From CAVXHV01 sp963761445 (GTDB lineage: Bacteria; Planctomycetota; Planctomycetia; Isosphaerales; Isosphaeraceae), in the NCBI GenBank assembly GCA_963761445.1, contig CAVXHV010000020.1, forward strand, positions 1 through 64,000: 64,000 nucleotides of DNA. The letters are read 5' to 3'. The position numbers and the translations under genes were made by a program. The notes under the pieces were generated by a model that was not told the DNA's origin, made no database searches, and saw nothing but the letters and a program-made list of their open reading frames with translations. Shown here piece by piece: positions 27,235 to 36,010 of the stretch; within the stretch, counting starts at the first letter, position 1; every line of letters begins with the position of its first letter.

Positions 27235-28584
27235 ATGAACCGTCGCGAATTCCTTCAGTCGTCCTCGGCCGCGGGGCTGGCTTTCTCGATCGGCGGTAAA
27301 CACGCTTCGGCCTTTGAAGGCCGTGAAGCCAAGCGCGTGGGCTTGATCGGCACCGGCTGGTACGGCAAGGCCGACCTGCTCCGCTTGATCCAGGTCGCCC
27401 CCGTCGAGGTCGTCTCGCTCTGCGACGTCGACCAGAAAATGCTCGCCAGCGCCGCCGATCTGGTCGCTAGCCGCCAGGTCTCCAAGAAAACCCCTCGCAC
27501 CTTTGCCGACTATCGTGAAATGCTCAAGGAAAAAGACCTCGACATCGTCCTGATCGCCACCCCCGACCACTGGCACGCACTTCCCATGATCGCAGCCCTC
27601 GAAGCCGGTGCCGATATCTACGTTCAAAAGCCGATCAGCATCGACGTGAGCGAGGGCAAGGCCATGCTCGCCGCCGCCCGCAAGCATCAAAAAGTCGTTC
27701 AGGTCGGCACCCAGCGCCGCAGCACGCCCCACCTGATCGAGGCCCGCGACCGCATCATCCGCGAAGGGAAGCTCGGCAAGATCGGCCTGGTCGAAGTCTA
27801 TTGCTACTACCATATGCGGAACCCGTCCAACCCGCCCGACACGAGCCCCCCTGACTACCTTGACTGGAACATGTGGACCGGCCCCGCCCCGCTCCGTCCC
27901 TATAACTCGATCGCCCACCCCAGAGGCTGGCGGGCATTCATGGAATACAGCAATGGAATAATGGGCGATATGTGCATCCACATGCTCGACATGACCCGCT
28001 GGATGCTCGAGCTCGGCTGGCCCAAACGCGTCAGCTCCAGCGGCGGCATCCTCGTCCAGAAAGGCAGCAAGGCCAACATCGCCGACACGCAGACCGCTAC
28101 CTTCGACTATGGTGATCTCGACGTCGTCTGGCAGCACCGAACCTGGGGCGAGCCAGCCGACCCCAAATACCCCTGGGGCGCCACGTTCTACGGCGACAAG
28201 GGAACCTTGAAAGCCAGCGTCTACGGCTACGATTTCATCCCTTCCGGCGGCGGCACTCCCATCCACCGCGATGTGACCATGGAGCTCGATCAGTACCCCG
28301 AGGACAAGACCGAGAAAGACCTCGAGCGCCACGTCGCACCCGCCATCCGCGGCCACATGAAAGACCTCCTCGCCGCAATCGACTCGCGCTCCCGGCCGGT
28401 CGCCGATATCGAGCAAGGCTATATCTCCACCGCCACCTGCATCCTCGCCAATCTCTCCATGAAGCTGGGCCGTGCCCTCACCTGGGATGCCCAGGCCGGC
28501 AAAGTCTCCGGCGATGACGAAGCCAACGCCCTGTTGACTCGTCCCTATCGCGGCCCCTGGGTCCACCCCGCCGCCGGTGCATGA
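27235..28584 (+). CDS. Gfo/Idh/MocA family oxidoreductase, Tat-exported
   Basis: This is a 449-residue NAD(P)-dependent sugar-type oxidoreductase. The N-terminus MNRREFLQSSSAAGLAFSIG is a twin-arginine signal with RREFL. The Rossmann part has KRVGLIGTGWYGKADLL, VSLCDVDQKM, IVLIATPDHWHALPM and the catalytic-lysine motif YVQKPISIDVSEGK (EKP is QKP here, as in many planctomycete homologues). QVGTQRRSTPHLIEARD and MGDMCIHMLDMTRWMLELGW complete the fold. The start is supported by GAGGAATCACCACC upstream. The gene is followed 45 bases later by a molybdopterin oxidoreductase gene on the same strand. Substrate unknown; the enzyme is probably periplasmic. Confidence 0.9.
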   Translation: MNRREFLQSSSAAGLAFSIGGKHASAFEGREAKRVGLIGTGWYGKADLLRLIQVAPVEVVSLCDVDQKMLASAADLVASRQVSKKTPRTFADYREMLKEKDLDIVLIATPDHWHALPMIAALEAGADIYVQKPISIDVSEGKAMLAAARKHQKVVQVGTQRRSTPHLIEARDRIIREGKLGKIGLVEVYCYYHMRNPSNPPDTSPPDYLDWNMWTGPAPLRPYNSIAHPRGWRAFMEYSNGIMGDMCIHMLDMTRWMLELGWPKRVSSSGGILVQKGSKANIADTQTATFDYGDLDVVWQHRTWGEPADPKYPWGATFYGDKGTLKASVYGYDFIPSGGGTPIHRDVTMELDQYPEDKTEKDLERHVAPAIRGHMKDLLAAIDSRSRPVADIEQGYISTATCILANLSMKLGRALTWDAQAGKVSGDDEANALLTRPYRGPWVHPAAGA

Positions 28585-28629
28585 GCTTGAGTCGCCCGCC
28601 CGCCGCCAGCCGCCCACGGAGCACCTGTC

Positions 28630-29752
28630 ATGTCCGACCGACGCTCGTTCCTCACGAACCCCGACGACTTCACCGACGTCAGCCGCGGCAACCCAGTCCC
28701 GCACACCCTCACCGGCGACGCCCTCAACAAGGCCCGGCTCACCGCCGACACATGGCGCCTCGAGATCGAGTCGGAGGGCGTCGCCAAGATCGATCGCCCC
28801 AAAAAACTCGCTGCCGGCACCGCCCTCGATCTCCCCGCCTTGCTTGCCCTGGGAAAAAACCACGGCGTCAAATTCTTGAAGGCCATGCAATGCAACAACA
28901 TCGCCCAGCCCCTCGGCCAGGGGCTGTGGGAGGGCGTCCCCTTGCGGCAGGTCCTGCGCACCACCGGTAAAATGCGAGATGTCCGCCGCGTCTACTACTG
29001 CGGCTTTCACAACAACGACCCAGCGCAGATGTTTCAATCTTCGCTGGGGATCAACCAGGTGCTCGATACTCCGCCCGGCGAATTGCCCCCGTTCATCGCC
29101 TATCGCCTCAACGGCCAGCCCATCCCGCTCGACGGCGGTGGCCCGGTGGCGCATGCTTATCCCCTGGGCCCACGGCTTCAAATCGGTGAAATGGCTCCAG
29201 CACATCACGCTCACGAACGACTATCGCGCCAATGACACCTACGCCCTCCAGAACAACGATCCCGAGTCCTACCTCAAGACCGCCGCATACATCGATGACC
29301 CCGAGCCTCGCAGCTTCCCCGCCGGCCGCCCGATCGCCGTCCAGGGAACCGCCATGGTCGGTTGGCCCGGTCTGGAGCGAATCGAATACTGGCTCCGGCC
29401 CGAGGCCGGTACTCACGGTCGCATCGCCGACGACGATCCCGCCTGGAACACGGCCCAGTGGCGCCCCTGCTCCATCGAGCCTCCACCTTCCGACTGGGGC
29501 GGCGGCCTGCCCGACGACGTCAAGCCCAGCCAGATCTGGGGCTTCACCCCCGCCGGCAAGCCCAAAGAATGGCCCATGCGCTTCAGCGTCGCAATGTGGT
29601 CCGTAAGCCTCCAGAACCTGAAACCCGGCGGCTACGAGTTCCGCGTCCGCACCGTCGATAAAAACGGGTTCGCCCAACCCGAGCCGCGCCCGTTCCACAC
29701 GAAGTCCGGCCTGAACGCCATCCAGTGCAAACAATTCATCGTCACGGCGTAG
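28630..29752 (+). CDS. Molybdopterin-dependent (sulfite oxidase-like) oxidoreductase, frameshifted
   Basis: The first frame (28630 to about 29147) has MSDRRSFLTNPDDFTD, DTWRLEIESEGVAKIDRPKK, FLKAMQCNNIAQPLGQGLWE (candidate Mo-ligand Cys) and VPLRQVLRTTGKMRDVRRVY, the Moco-binding domain of the sulfite oxidase family. An extra G at about 29147 ends it at 29235. From there the conserved sequence continues in the next frame: RMLIPWAHGFKSVKWLQHIT, LTNDYRANDTYAL, and the dimerisation-type Ig domain (GTAMVGWPGLERIEYWLRPE, RFSVAMWSVSLQNLKPGGYE, CKQFIVTA) to 29752. The hydrophobic core of a Tat signal is missing after DRRSFL. One corrected base would give an uninterrupted protein of about 373 residues. 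Confidence 0.85.
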
Positions 29753-29801
29753 CCAAAAGTCAAAGTCGCCTTTCGCTCCGCGAAAGTGCGCTCCCCTCCT
29801 C

Positions 29802-29825
29802 ATTCCCACGCTCCGCGTGGGAACG
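29802..29825. repeat. Palindrome TTCCCACGC-TCC-GCGTGGGAA
   Basis: A perfect 9-base-arm hairpin of a type dispersed in many bacterial genomes, downstream of the molybdopterin oxidoreductase and directly before a MITE copy. Confidence 0.75.
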
Positions 29826-29832
29826 CTTGGCC

Positions 29833-30025
29833 TGGGCTGTTGAAAATATGCAGTGGAGGGAGCGCAGATTTCCCGGCGGGAAGGTGCGCCAAGCTTCCCC
29901 CCCTTTAGAAGGGGGGCCAGGGGGGGGTCTGCCCCGGCGGCCGCCATCACAAAACTGTCGCGCAACAGACAACGACGAATTGTGCACCACGAATTTCGCC
30001 AATACGACCCGCTTTTCATCACCCC
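29833..30025. mobile_element. MITE copy A, GGGCTGTTGAAAAT family
   Basis: The left end TGGGCTGTTGAAAAT is intact; the right end (CTTTTCATCACCCC) is degenerate. The interior carries the CCCCCCTTTAGAAGGGGGG palindrome followed by CCAGGGGGGG and GCGCAACA, as in the copies at 37068 and 44642. It encodes nothing. It is about 193 bases, the same length as copy C. Confidence 0.75.
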
Positions 30026-30029
30026 ACGC

Positions 30030-32351
30030 TCAACGTCCCTTAACGGTCTGTGCCGCAACCCCATCGTCCTCCAAGCGCAAACACCACCGAACAGCATTAC
30101 ACATGAGTCTCTGATACATCGGATGCAGCAGCGCCTCGAGCGTGTGCCCATTGGCAAGGTGGCAAAGCCGCCCGCGCCCCGGCTCACGTACCCATCCAGC
30201 CGCGGCTGACTTGTCGTCATCCGACCGATTTCGCAACAGCAAATGCACCCGCCCTTCGTCATAAGGCGGCGTGTGCTGCTCATCCGCCGTGAAAAAGCCG
30301 CTCACACCGCGCGTCACCGGGTGCCCCTTGTCGACGACCTCGACCCGGAATCGTTCCAGCGGCCCGTGCCCGATGTACTTTCCACCCACGAGCGCAAGAT
30401 AAGGCCCATGTTCCGGATAAAGCCCCATCGAATTGTGCAGGTTCAAGAACCCTCCCCCTCCTTCAACAAACGCGACCACCGCACGCTCTTGCTCGGCCGT
30501 CATCCATTTGTAATGTGATCGCGCGTCCGACCCCGGCCGCTGCAATCCATCCCGCAGGATCACCAGCAGTCTGACCTTCGCGAGGTTGTCGGCCGACAAT
30601 GCTCGAACGTCGACCGTGAAATGCGCAACGACTCCCGTGGCCTCGAACACCGGCCGCAACCCCTCCTCGAGATGCCCCGGCTCGTGCGGCCCATCGCCAA
30701 TCATGACCAGCGCATGCGGCCGCGAATCTGAGCCGGTCGGCTCGTGGGCCCCGAACGGCGCACTCGGTACGGTCAACTCGGTGTAAACGTGCTCGATGTC
30801 CTCTGCCGTCGCGTTCCCATAAGGCGTCCAGACCATACAATCCTCCGGCAGGCAGATTCTCTCCACCAGTCCGGCATGAGGCCGTCCCTGGGCGATCTGG
30901 TATCCCACCTGGCGCCGCAGCTCGCTCAGAAACCGCCGTTGCCGCGCCAGCAGCTCCTTGCCGCCCCACGTCCCGATCCCCGGAACGACGTGCCCGGGCT
31001 CGAGCTTCTCAAGCTGCCGTAGCGCCAGCGCCCAGAGCCCCGTGTCCCTGCCCGGCAGCGGCGCGCGCGGTCCATGAACAACCAGCGGTCCGGCAAAAAG
31101 AACCCGCGGACCACTCAGATACACCGCACCGGCGGCCTGCCCCGCCTCACGATCCAGCGGCAGGAATTCCACCGCCGCCGTAGCGTCTCCGATCGCCGTG
31201 CGATCGCCAACCGCGTAAACGGCTTTCGCGTCGAGAGCGCCAGGCGCCCCGAGTAGCAGCTTGGTGCGAATCTCGGGCGAAGTCACCACCCGGGTCACTC
31301 CCCGCTCGCGCAGCGACCGGAGGATCAGCCAGTCACCGTCCTGGTTGTGAGTAAGCACGACGGTCCTCGCCGGCTTGCCCGTCGTCGCCGCCACCAGCTT
31401 CAAGAACTCGGTCACCTCCATCCCCCGCGGCAAGTCGATGAGCAGCGTCTCATCCGCCAGTGCCAACCACCCGCAGTTGGCCGAGCGATGGCGATCGGCA
31501 AACCCCGCCACGTGCACCCCCGGCGCAATCTCCTCCCGGTGCGGCAGCCCAAGCGTTGCCGACCCCGTCTTCTCCGCCGCCGCGGCGGCCCTGGGCTGTG
31601 CAAAGTCCGCCGGAACCAGTAACCGCGAGCTGATCTCTTCCGTCAATTGCCCGAGCTTCTCTCGATACCCTCGGGCGCTCGGGTTCGACATGAACTTCGC
31701 AATCGCCTGCTCGCGCTCGGCCAGGCTCTCGTACGCGTAAAGATACGTCACCTCGGACCACTTTCCCACATCGACGATCCACGGGCCAAAAGGTCGAAAC
31801 CCGTTGGCTTTGAGCAGGGCAAGCCCGTCCTTCGTCATGAAATCGAGATAAGCTTCCCGGTGCCCGAGCGCAACCCGGTGGATCTCATGCACGACAAAGG
31901 GCGCCGGGACATGCAGATTCGGTCGATTCGCACCCGTGGCCAGTCGCAGAAAGCGGTTCTCCTCTCCCGACAACAACGGGTCGCGCGCCGCGACGAACCT
32001 GGCAAAATCGGCGTTCTTCGACAGAAAGCCGATCGCCTTCTCAAAACCCGCCATATCATCGTATTCCCAGATGGTGACATGCTCGTACAGGTCGCCGATG
32101 AGCGTCTTCCACCAGCCAACCATTCGCCCCCCCGCTTGCCGAAAAAGCGGCAGCCCCGATTTCTGGATCAGCGACTCGTACGCCGGACCTTGATCCGGCT
32201 TCACCCGGATCCGCCACTCCCCATACACCAGCTTCGCGTCATTCCCGCCCGGCTGCGGGGGAGGCTCCGTTCCACCGCGAGAGCCCGGCGCAATAACCGC
32301 ACACACAACGCAAATCGCGCAAAGAAATCGGGTCATGATCGAAGACCCCAT
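30030..32351 (-). CDS. NIPSNAP - NIPSNAP - MBL-like - ThuA fusion protein
   Basis: This is a 773-residue secreted protein; the signal peptide is MTRFLCAICVVCAVIAPG from the second ATG at 32336. Residues about 40-140 and 145-245 are two NIPSNAP-type ferredoxin-like domains (YGEWRIRVKPDQGPAYESLI; VHEIHRVALGHREAYLDFMT). Residues about 270-480 have a metallo-beta-lactamase-like fold (EEIAPGVHVAGFADRHRSAN, LADETLLIDLPRGMEVTEFL, TVVLTHNQDGDWLILRSL, GHVVPGIGTWGGKELLARQ), but the metal motif HxHxDH is THNQDGDW, so catalysis is doubtful. Residues 535-760 are ThuA-like (HALVMIGDGPHEPGHLEEGL, VVAFVEGGGGFLNLHNSMGL, GPLERFRVEVVDKGHPVTRG, GRGRLCHLANGHTLEALLHP). ThuA relatives bind or modify sugars. Intact. 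Confidence 0.85.
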   Translation of the reverse strand: MGSSIMTRFLCAICVVCAVIAPGSRGGTEPPPQPGGNDAKLVYGEWRIRVKPDQGPAYESLIQKSGLPLFRQAGGRMVGWWKTLIGDLYEHVTIWEYDDMAGFEKAIGFLSKNADFARFVAARDPLLSGEENRFLRLATGANRPNLHVPAPFVVHEIHRVALGHREAYLDFMTKDGLALLKANGFRPFGPWIVDVGKWSEVTYLYAYESLAEREQAIAKFMSNPSARGYREKLGQLTEEISSRLLVPADFAQPRAAAAAEKTGSATLGLPHREEIAPGVHVAGFADRHRSANCGWLALADETLLIDLPRGMEVTEFLKLVAATTGKPARTVVLTHNQDGDWLILRSLRERGVTRVVTSPEIRTKLLLGAPGALDAKAVYAVGDRTAIGDATAAVEFLPLDREAGQAAGAVYLSGPRVLFAGPLVVHGPRAPLPGRDTGLWALALRQLEKLEPGHVVPGIGTWGGKELLARQRRFLSELRRQVGYQIAQGRPHAGLVERICLPEDCMVWTPYGNATAEDIEHVYTELTVPSAPFGAHEPTGSDSRPHALVMIGDGPHEPGHLEEGLRPVFEATGVVAHFTVDVRALSADNLAKVRLLVILRDGLQRPGSDARSHYKWMTAEQERAVVAFVEGGGGFLNLHNSMGLYPEHGPYLALVGGKYIGHGPLERFRVEVVDKGHPVTRGVSGFFTADEQHTPPYDEGRVHLLLRNRSDDDKSAAAGWVREPGRGRLCHLANGHTLEALLHPMYQRLMCNAVRWCLRLEDDGVAAQTVKGR

Positions 32352-32573
32352 GTGTTTCGTTGGGAGGGATTAACAGGCAGGAAGCGCGCCGGCCCAGAAG
32401 CCGGCCGCGCTCGTTCTCATCATACGCCTCGCCCACCGCGCCCCGCAAACGAATTCCGCTACCCCTGGCGCTGAGAAGTCGCTCTGACGCTCCTCGCCGC
32501 TTCGCCGAAGCTGGGTGCAGCTCGATTCGTCTTCGTTGATCGAGCCCCAGTCAACTCCAGGGGGACTGCCTTC

Positions 32574-33683
32574 ATGTTCCGATCGATCTGTGCTCTCTCC
32601 GTCGTCGCGCTCGCGAACGTGCAGTTCGCAAGAGCCCAGGACATCAAGGAATTGAAGCTCCGCGACTGGCACCCTCGGTCCATGCTGATCACCAAAACGA
32701 CCGAGGTTCCCAAACCCGCCTTTCCCGTCATCGACGTCCATAACCACCTGGGCGGCGGCAAGGCCTTCCTCACGGCCGAAAGAGTCAAACGCTACGTCGA
32801 AGAGATGGACGCAGCCGGCGTGCAAACCGTCGTGAACCTGGACGGTGGCTGGGGAGAAAGACTCAAGGAAACGCTCGCCGCGCTCGACCAGGCCCACCCC
32901 GGCCGGTTCCTCACCTACGCCCTGCTCGACTTCTCCGGCATCGACGACCCGAGCTGGTCCGACCGCGAGGCCGCCCGTCTCGCCGAAAGTTTCGAAGCCG
33001 GCGCCAAGGGCCTCAAATTTCACAAGACCCTCGGCCTGGGAGTCCGCTACCGCGACGGCCGGTTCCTCCCCGTCGACGATCCCAAGCTCGACCCCATCTG
33101 GGAAGTCTGCCGCCGCTTCAAGCGGCCAGTCGAGATCCACACCGGAGACCCCGGCGCATTCTTCACCCCGCTCGATGGCTCGAGCGAGCGCTGGCACGAA
33201 CTGAACGAACACCCCGAATGGCTCTTTCACGGCAAGGATTTCCCCAAGCGGTCCGATCTCCACGCCCAGAGAATCAAGGTCATCGCCCGTCATCCCCAGA
33301 CAACGTTCATCTGCGCCCACATGGCCAACGACGGTGAAGACCTCGCCGAAGTCGCCCGCTGGCTCGAAGCTTACCCCAACATGTACGTCGATATCGATGC
33401 CAGGATCTCCGAGCTCGGCCGCCAGCCCTACACCACCCGGCGGTTCCTCCTCAAATACCAGGATCGCGTCATGTTCGGCACCGACACATCCCCCAGCCGC
33501 GAGGCCTACCGCATTTACTACCGCTTCCTCGAAACTGACGACGAATACTTCGACCCCGCCGGCGGCCACCACCGCCAGGGCTTCTGGATGATCTACGGCG
33601 TCTTCCTGCCCAAGGATGTGCTGGAAAAGCTCTACCACAAGAACGCCGAAAAACTGCTCGTCGGCGTGAAGCCCACCTCGTGA
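32574..33683 (+). CDS. Amidohydrolase family (Amidohydro_2) protein, secreted
   Basis: This is a 369-residue protein with signal peptide MFRSICALSVVALANVQFAR-AQ. It is a TIM-barrel hydrolase/decarboxylase: the metal motif HNHLGGG is in FPVIDVHNHLGGG, GAKGLKFHKTLGLGVRYRDG follows, then KRPVEIHTGDPGAFF (second metal His), HPQTTFICAHMANDGEDLAE and DRVMFGTDTSPS (catalytic Asp). Substrates of this planctomycete group are unknown. It is divergent from the NIPSNAP-ThuA gene, with about 220 bases between them. Intact; a 43-base repeat array begins just after its stop. Confidence 0.9.
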   Translation: MFRSICALSVVALANVQFARAQDIKELKLRDWHPRSMLITKTTEVPKPAFPVIDVHNHLGGGKAFLTAERVKRYVEEMDAAGVQTVVNLDGGWGERLKETLAALDQAHPGRFLTYALLDFSGIDDPSWSDREAARLAESFEAGAKGLKFHKTLGLGVRYRDGRFLPVDDPKLDPIWEVCRRFKRPVEIHTGDPGAFFTPLDGSSERWHELNEHPEWLFHGKDFPKRSDLHAQRIKVIARHPQTTFICAHMANDGEDLAEVARWLEAYPNMYVDIDARISELGRQPYTTRRFLLKYQDRVMFGTDTSPSREAYRIYYRFLETDDEYFDPAGGHHRQGFWMIYGVFLPKDVLEKLYHKNAEKLLVGVKPTS

Positions 33684-33699
33684 GCCCGCACGAAGCGTT

Positions 33700-33860
33700 C
33701 TTCGTAGGGTACGCCATTGCGTACCGCGCTCCCCGTATAGTCCTTCGTAGGGTACGCTATTGCGTACCGCGCTCCCCGTATAGTCCTTCGTAGGGTACGC
33801 TATTGCGTAACGCGTTCCTCGTATGGTTCCTCGTAGGGTACGCCATTGCGTACCGCTTGG
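33700..33860. repeat. Four-unit array of 43-bp palindromic repeats
   Basis: The palindrome GGTACGCNATTGCGTACC begins at 33708, 33751, 33794 and 33837, exactly 43 bases apart. Each unit also carries CGCGCTCCCCGTATAGTCCT or a variant. The third unit has GCGTAA in place of GCGTACC. It lies between the amidohydrolase and HAD genes. It is a head-to-tail array of a dispersed intergenic palindrome; there are no unique spacers, so it is not CRISPR. Confidence 0.85.
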
Positions 33861-33963
33861 CTCGGAGCTTTGAACTGAACACCTCACTTCCTCCGACACC
33901 CTCCACAACCATGACCCGTCCCATGCCATACGAAATCGCCCCGATCCCCACCGGAGGCCGCCG

Positions 33964-34818
33964 ATGACCTCCGCCCTCCGCCCTCCCCACCCGCAAAGCG
34001 ATTGGCCTTCCGTTGAGCTCCCCGTCCCGCTCGTCCCGCGCCCCGAAATCAGCCACGTCCTCTTCGACTTCGACGGCACGATCTCCCTGATCCGCCAGGG
34101 CTGGCCCGAAGTCATGGTCCCCATGTTCGTCGAAGCCCTCCCGCGCCAGCCCGGCGAAACCGACGAAGCCCTCCGCCAGCTCGTCCTCGACGACATCATG
34201 CGCTTGAACGGCAAGCAGACGATCTACCAGATGATCCAGCTCGCCGACCGCATCCGCGAGCGCGGCGGCCAGCCCGACGAGCCCCTGGCCTACAAGCACG
34301 AATACCTCCGCCGCCTGGAATCGCACATCGGCGCTCGCACCACCGCGCTGGCCGCCCGAACAATCGCGCCCGAAGCCCTCCTCGTCCACGGCGTCCGTCC
34401 CCTGCTCGAGCACCTCCGAGACCTCGGTCTCCCCCTCTACCTCGCCAGCGGCACCGACCTCTCCGCCGTCCAGCGCGAGGCCGATCTCCTCGACGTCACC
34501 CGCTATTTCAACGGCCATATCTTCGGAGCCCTCGATGACTTCAAGCAGTTCTCCAAGAAAATCGTGATCGACCGAATTCTCCAGGACCACGCCATCACCG
34601 GCCGTCACTTGCTCTCCTTCGGCGACGGCTACGTCGAGATCGAAAACACCAAGCAAGCCGGCGGCCTGGCTGTCGCCGTCGCCAGCGACGAGGCAAACAA
34701 CGGCTCCGGCCGCGTCGACGAATGGAAGCGCCAGCGCCTCCTTGGTGTAGGCGCCGACGCCGTCATCCCCGACTATCGCCACGCGATCCCCTTCATCAAT
34801 TACCTCCTCGGCCGTTAA
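33964..34818 (+). CDS. HAD superfamily hydrolase
   Basis: This 284-residue HAD phosphatase has motif I VLFDFDGTISLI, motif II YLASGTDLS, a motif III lysine in KKIVIDRILQ and motif IV LLSFGDGYVEIENTKQAGG. The cap domain is helical (LVLDDIMRLNGKQTIYQMIQ; FVEALPRQPGETDEALRQ). Family members remove phosphate from sugars or nucleotides. It is the first gene of a three-gene plus-strand group with the unknown gene at 34874 and a PfkB kinase. The pairing of a phosphatase and a sugar kinase suggests a modified-sugar pathway (inferred). Intact. Confidence 0.88.
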   Translation: MTSALRPPHPQSDWPSVELPVPLVPRPEISHVLFDFDGTISLIRQGWPEVMVPMFVEALPRQPGETDEALRQLVLDDIMRLNGKQTIYQMIQLADRIRERGGQPDEPLAYKHEYLRRLESHIGARTTALAARTIAPEALLVHGVRPLLEHLRDLGLPLYLASGTDLSAVQREADLLDVTRYFNGHIFGALDDFKQFSKKIVIDRILQDHAITGRHLLSFGDGYVEIENTKQAGGLAVAVASDEANNGSGRVDEWKRQRLLGVGADAVIPDYRHAIPFINYLLGR

Positions 34819-34819
34819 A

Positions 34820-34873
34820 TGTTGGGCGCGGGTCTCCCGACCCCGCCCTCCTCCTGACCGAAGGTCTCCCGCA
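34820..34873. repeat. Copy of the 'GGCGCGGGTCTC...GACCGAAGGTCTC' repeat
   Basis: GGCGCGGGTCTCCCGACCCC followed by TGACCGAAGGTCTCCCG is a short version of the repeat family seen several times at 44.15-44.95 kb. It forms most of the spacer between the HAD gene and the next gene. Confidence 0.6.
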
Positions 34874-36010
34874 TTGTCCACGCCGAATGTCAAGGGCCTC
34901 CCAGTGATCCCTCCGCCCCTCGACTTGAGCAAGCTGAAAGTCCTCCCCCTCGCCAGCCGCCACAGCTTGACGAAGGCCGAAGAAATCCTCATCGACCCCG
35001 CCCGCACCCCAACCCCCTGCCCCGACCATCTCACCACCGTTCTCGACGACTGCGCCCAGAAGATCCGCGCCGCCCGCAACCGAGGCGCAGCCGTCATCTT
35101 GATCTACGGCGCCGACCTGCTGCGCAACGGCGCAGCGCAGCTTCTCGAGCGAATGATGGCCACCGGCTGGCTGACCCATCTCGCCACCAACGGCGCCGGC
35201 ACGATCCACGACTGGGAATACTCCTGGCTCGGCGCATCGACCGAATCCGTCGAGAAGAACCTCGCCACCGGCACCTTCGGAACCTGGCACGAAACCGCCT
35301 CGAACATCCACCTCGCCCTCATGGCCGGCGCGCTCGACGGCCTCGGCTACGGCCAGGCCCTGGGCCGATTCATCCTGGAAGATGGAGCCAACCTCCCTGA
35401 ACCGGAACAGCTCGCCCTCTTGATCGCCCGCGAGCCGGAACATCCCCTCACAGCCGCTCGGGCCGATCTTCTTGCCACGATGCGCCAGCAACAATGGCCC
35501 GCAGGCCGGATCACCGTCGAGCACCGCTTCAAGCACGCCTCGATCCTCGCTCAGGCCGCGCGCCATCAGATTCCGGTCTCCGTCCATCCCGGCATCGGCT
35601 ACGACATCATCGCCAACCATCCCGTCTTCAGCGGCGCGGCCATCGGCCGCGCCGCCGAGCTCGACTTCAAGCTCTTCGGCGGCTCGCTCACAAGCCTCGA
35701 AGGCGGCGTCGTCCTCTCGATCGGCTCGGCCATCATGGGGCCTCAGGTCTTCGAGAAAGCCCTGAGCTGCGTCAACAACCTGAGGCTGCAATCCGGCCTC
35801 GACATCATCCGCGGCCACCATATCTATGTCGTCGACCTCCAGGACGGCGGCAACTGGGATTGGACTCGCGGCGAGCCCCCCAAAACCAACCCCGCCTACT
35901 ATCTCAGGTTCTGCAAGAGCTACTCGCGCATGGCCGGTGCCCTTCATTACGTACAATGTGATAATCTGATGTTCGTTCATCATCTTCACCATCGGCTCAA
36001 GGACGCATGA
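34874..36010 (+). CDS. Conserved hypothetical protein in a HAD/PfkB operon
   Basis: This is a 378-residue cytosolic protein. Distinct motifs: AAVILIYGADLLRNGAAQLL, THLATNGAGTIHDWEYSWLG, ASTESVEKNLATGTFGTWHE followed by TASNIHLALMAGALDGLGYG, IPVSVHPGIGYDIIANHPVF, GGVVLSIGSAIMGPQVFEKA and NPAYYLRFCKSYSRMAGALH. The GAGTIHDWE and SIGSAIMGP segments look like nucleotide- or substrate-binding loops, with a faint resemblance to deoxyhypusine-synthase-like proteins that I cannot confirm. The gene overlaps the PfkB start by 4 bases (ATGA). Its start, annotated at 34874, is a TTG or similar; no in-frame ATG lies near. Function unknown; the context points to sugar metabolism. Confidence 0.8.
   Translation: MSTPNVKGLPVIPPPLDLSKLKVLPLASRHSLTKAEEILIDPARTPTPCPDHLTTVLDDCAQKIRAARNRGAAVILIYGADLLRNGAAQLLERMMATGWLTHLATNGAGTIHDWEYSWLGASTESVEKNLATGTFGTWHETASNIHLALMAGALDGLGYGQALGRFILEDGANLPEPEQLALLIAREPEHPLTAARADLLATMRQQQWPAGRITVEHRFKHASILAQAARHQIPVSVHPGIGYDIIANHPVFSGAAIGRAAELDFKLFGGSLTSLEGGVVLSIGSAIMGPQVFEKALSCVNNLRLQSGLDIIRGHHIYVVDLQDGGNWDWTRGEPPKTNPAYYLRFCKSYSRMAGALHYVQCDNLMFVHHLHHRLKDA

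Noticed and set aside
27115..29214. A 699-residue minus-strand open frame over the Gfo/Idh/MocA gene
   Set aside because: Shadow of two well-recognised plus-strand genes; Gly/Val/Asp-rich without structure.
33700..33860. Possible CRISPR array (regular 43-bp spacing)
   Set aside because: The spacer parts are repeats too, the unit is palindromic throughout, and no cas gene is near.
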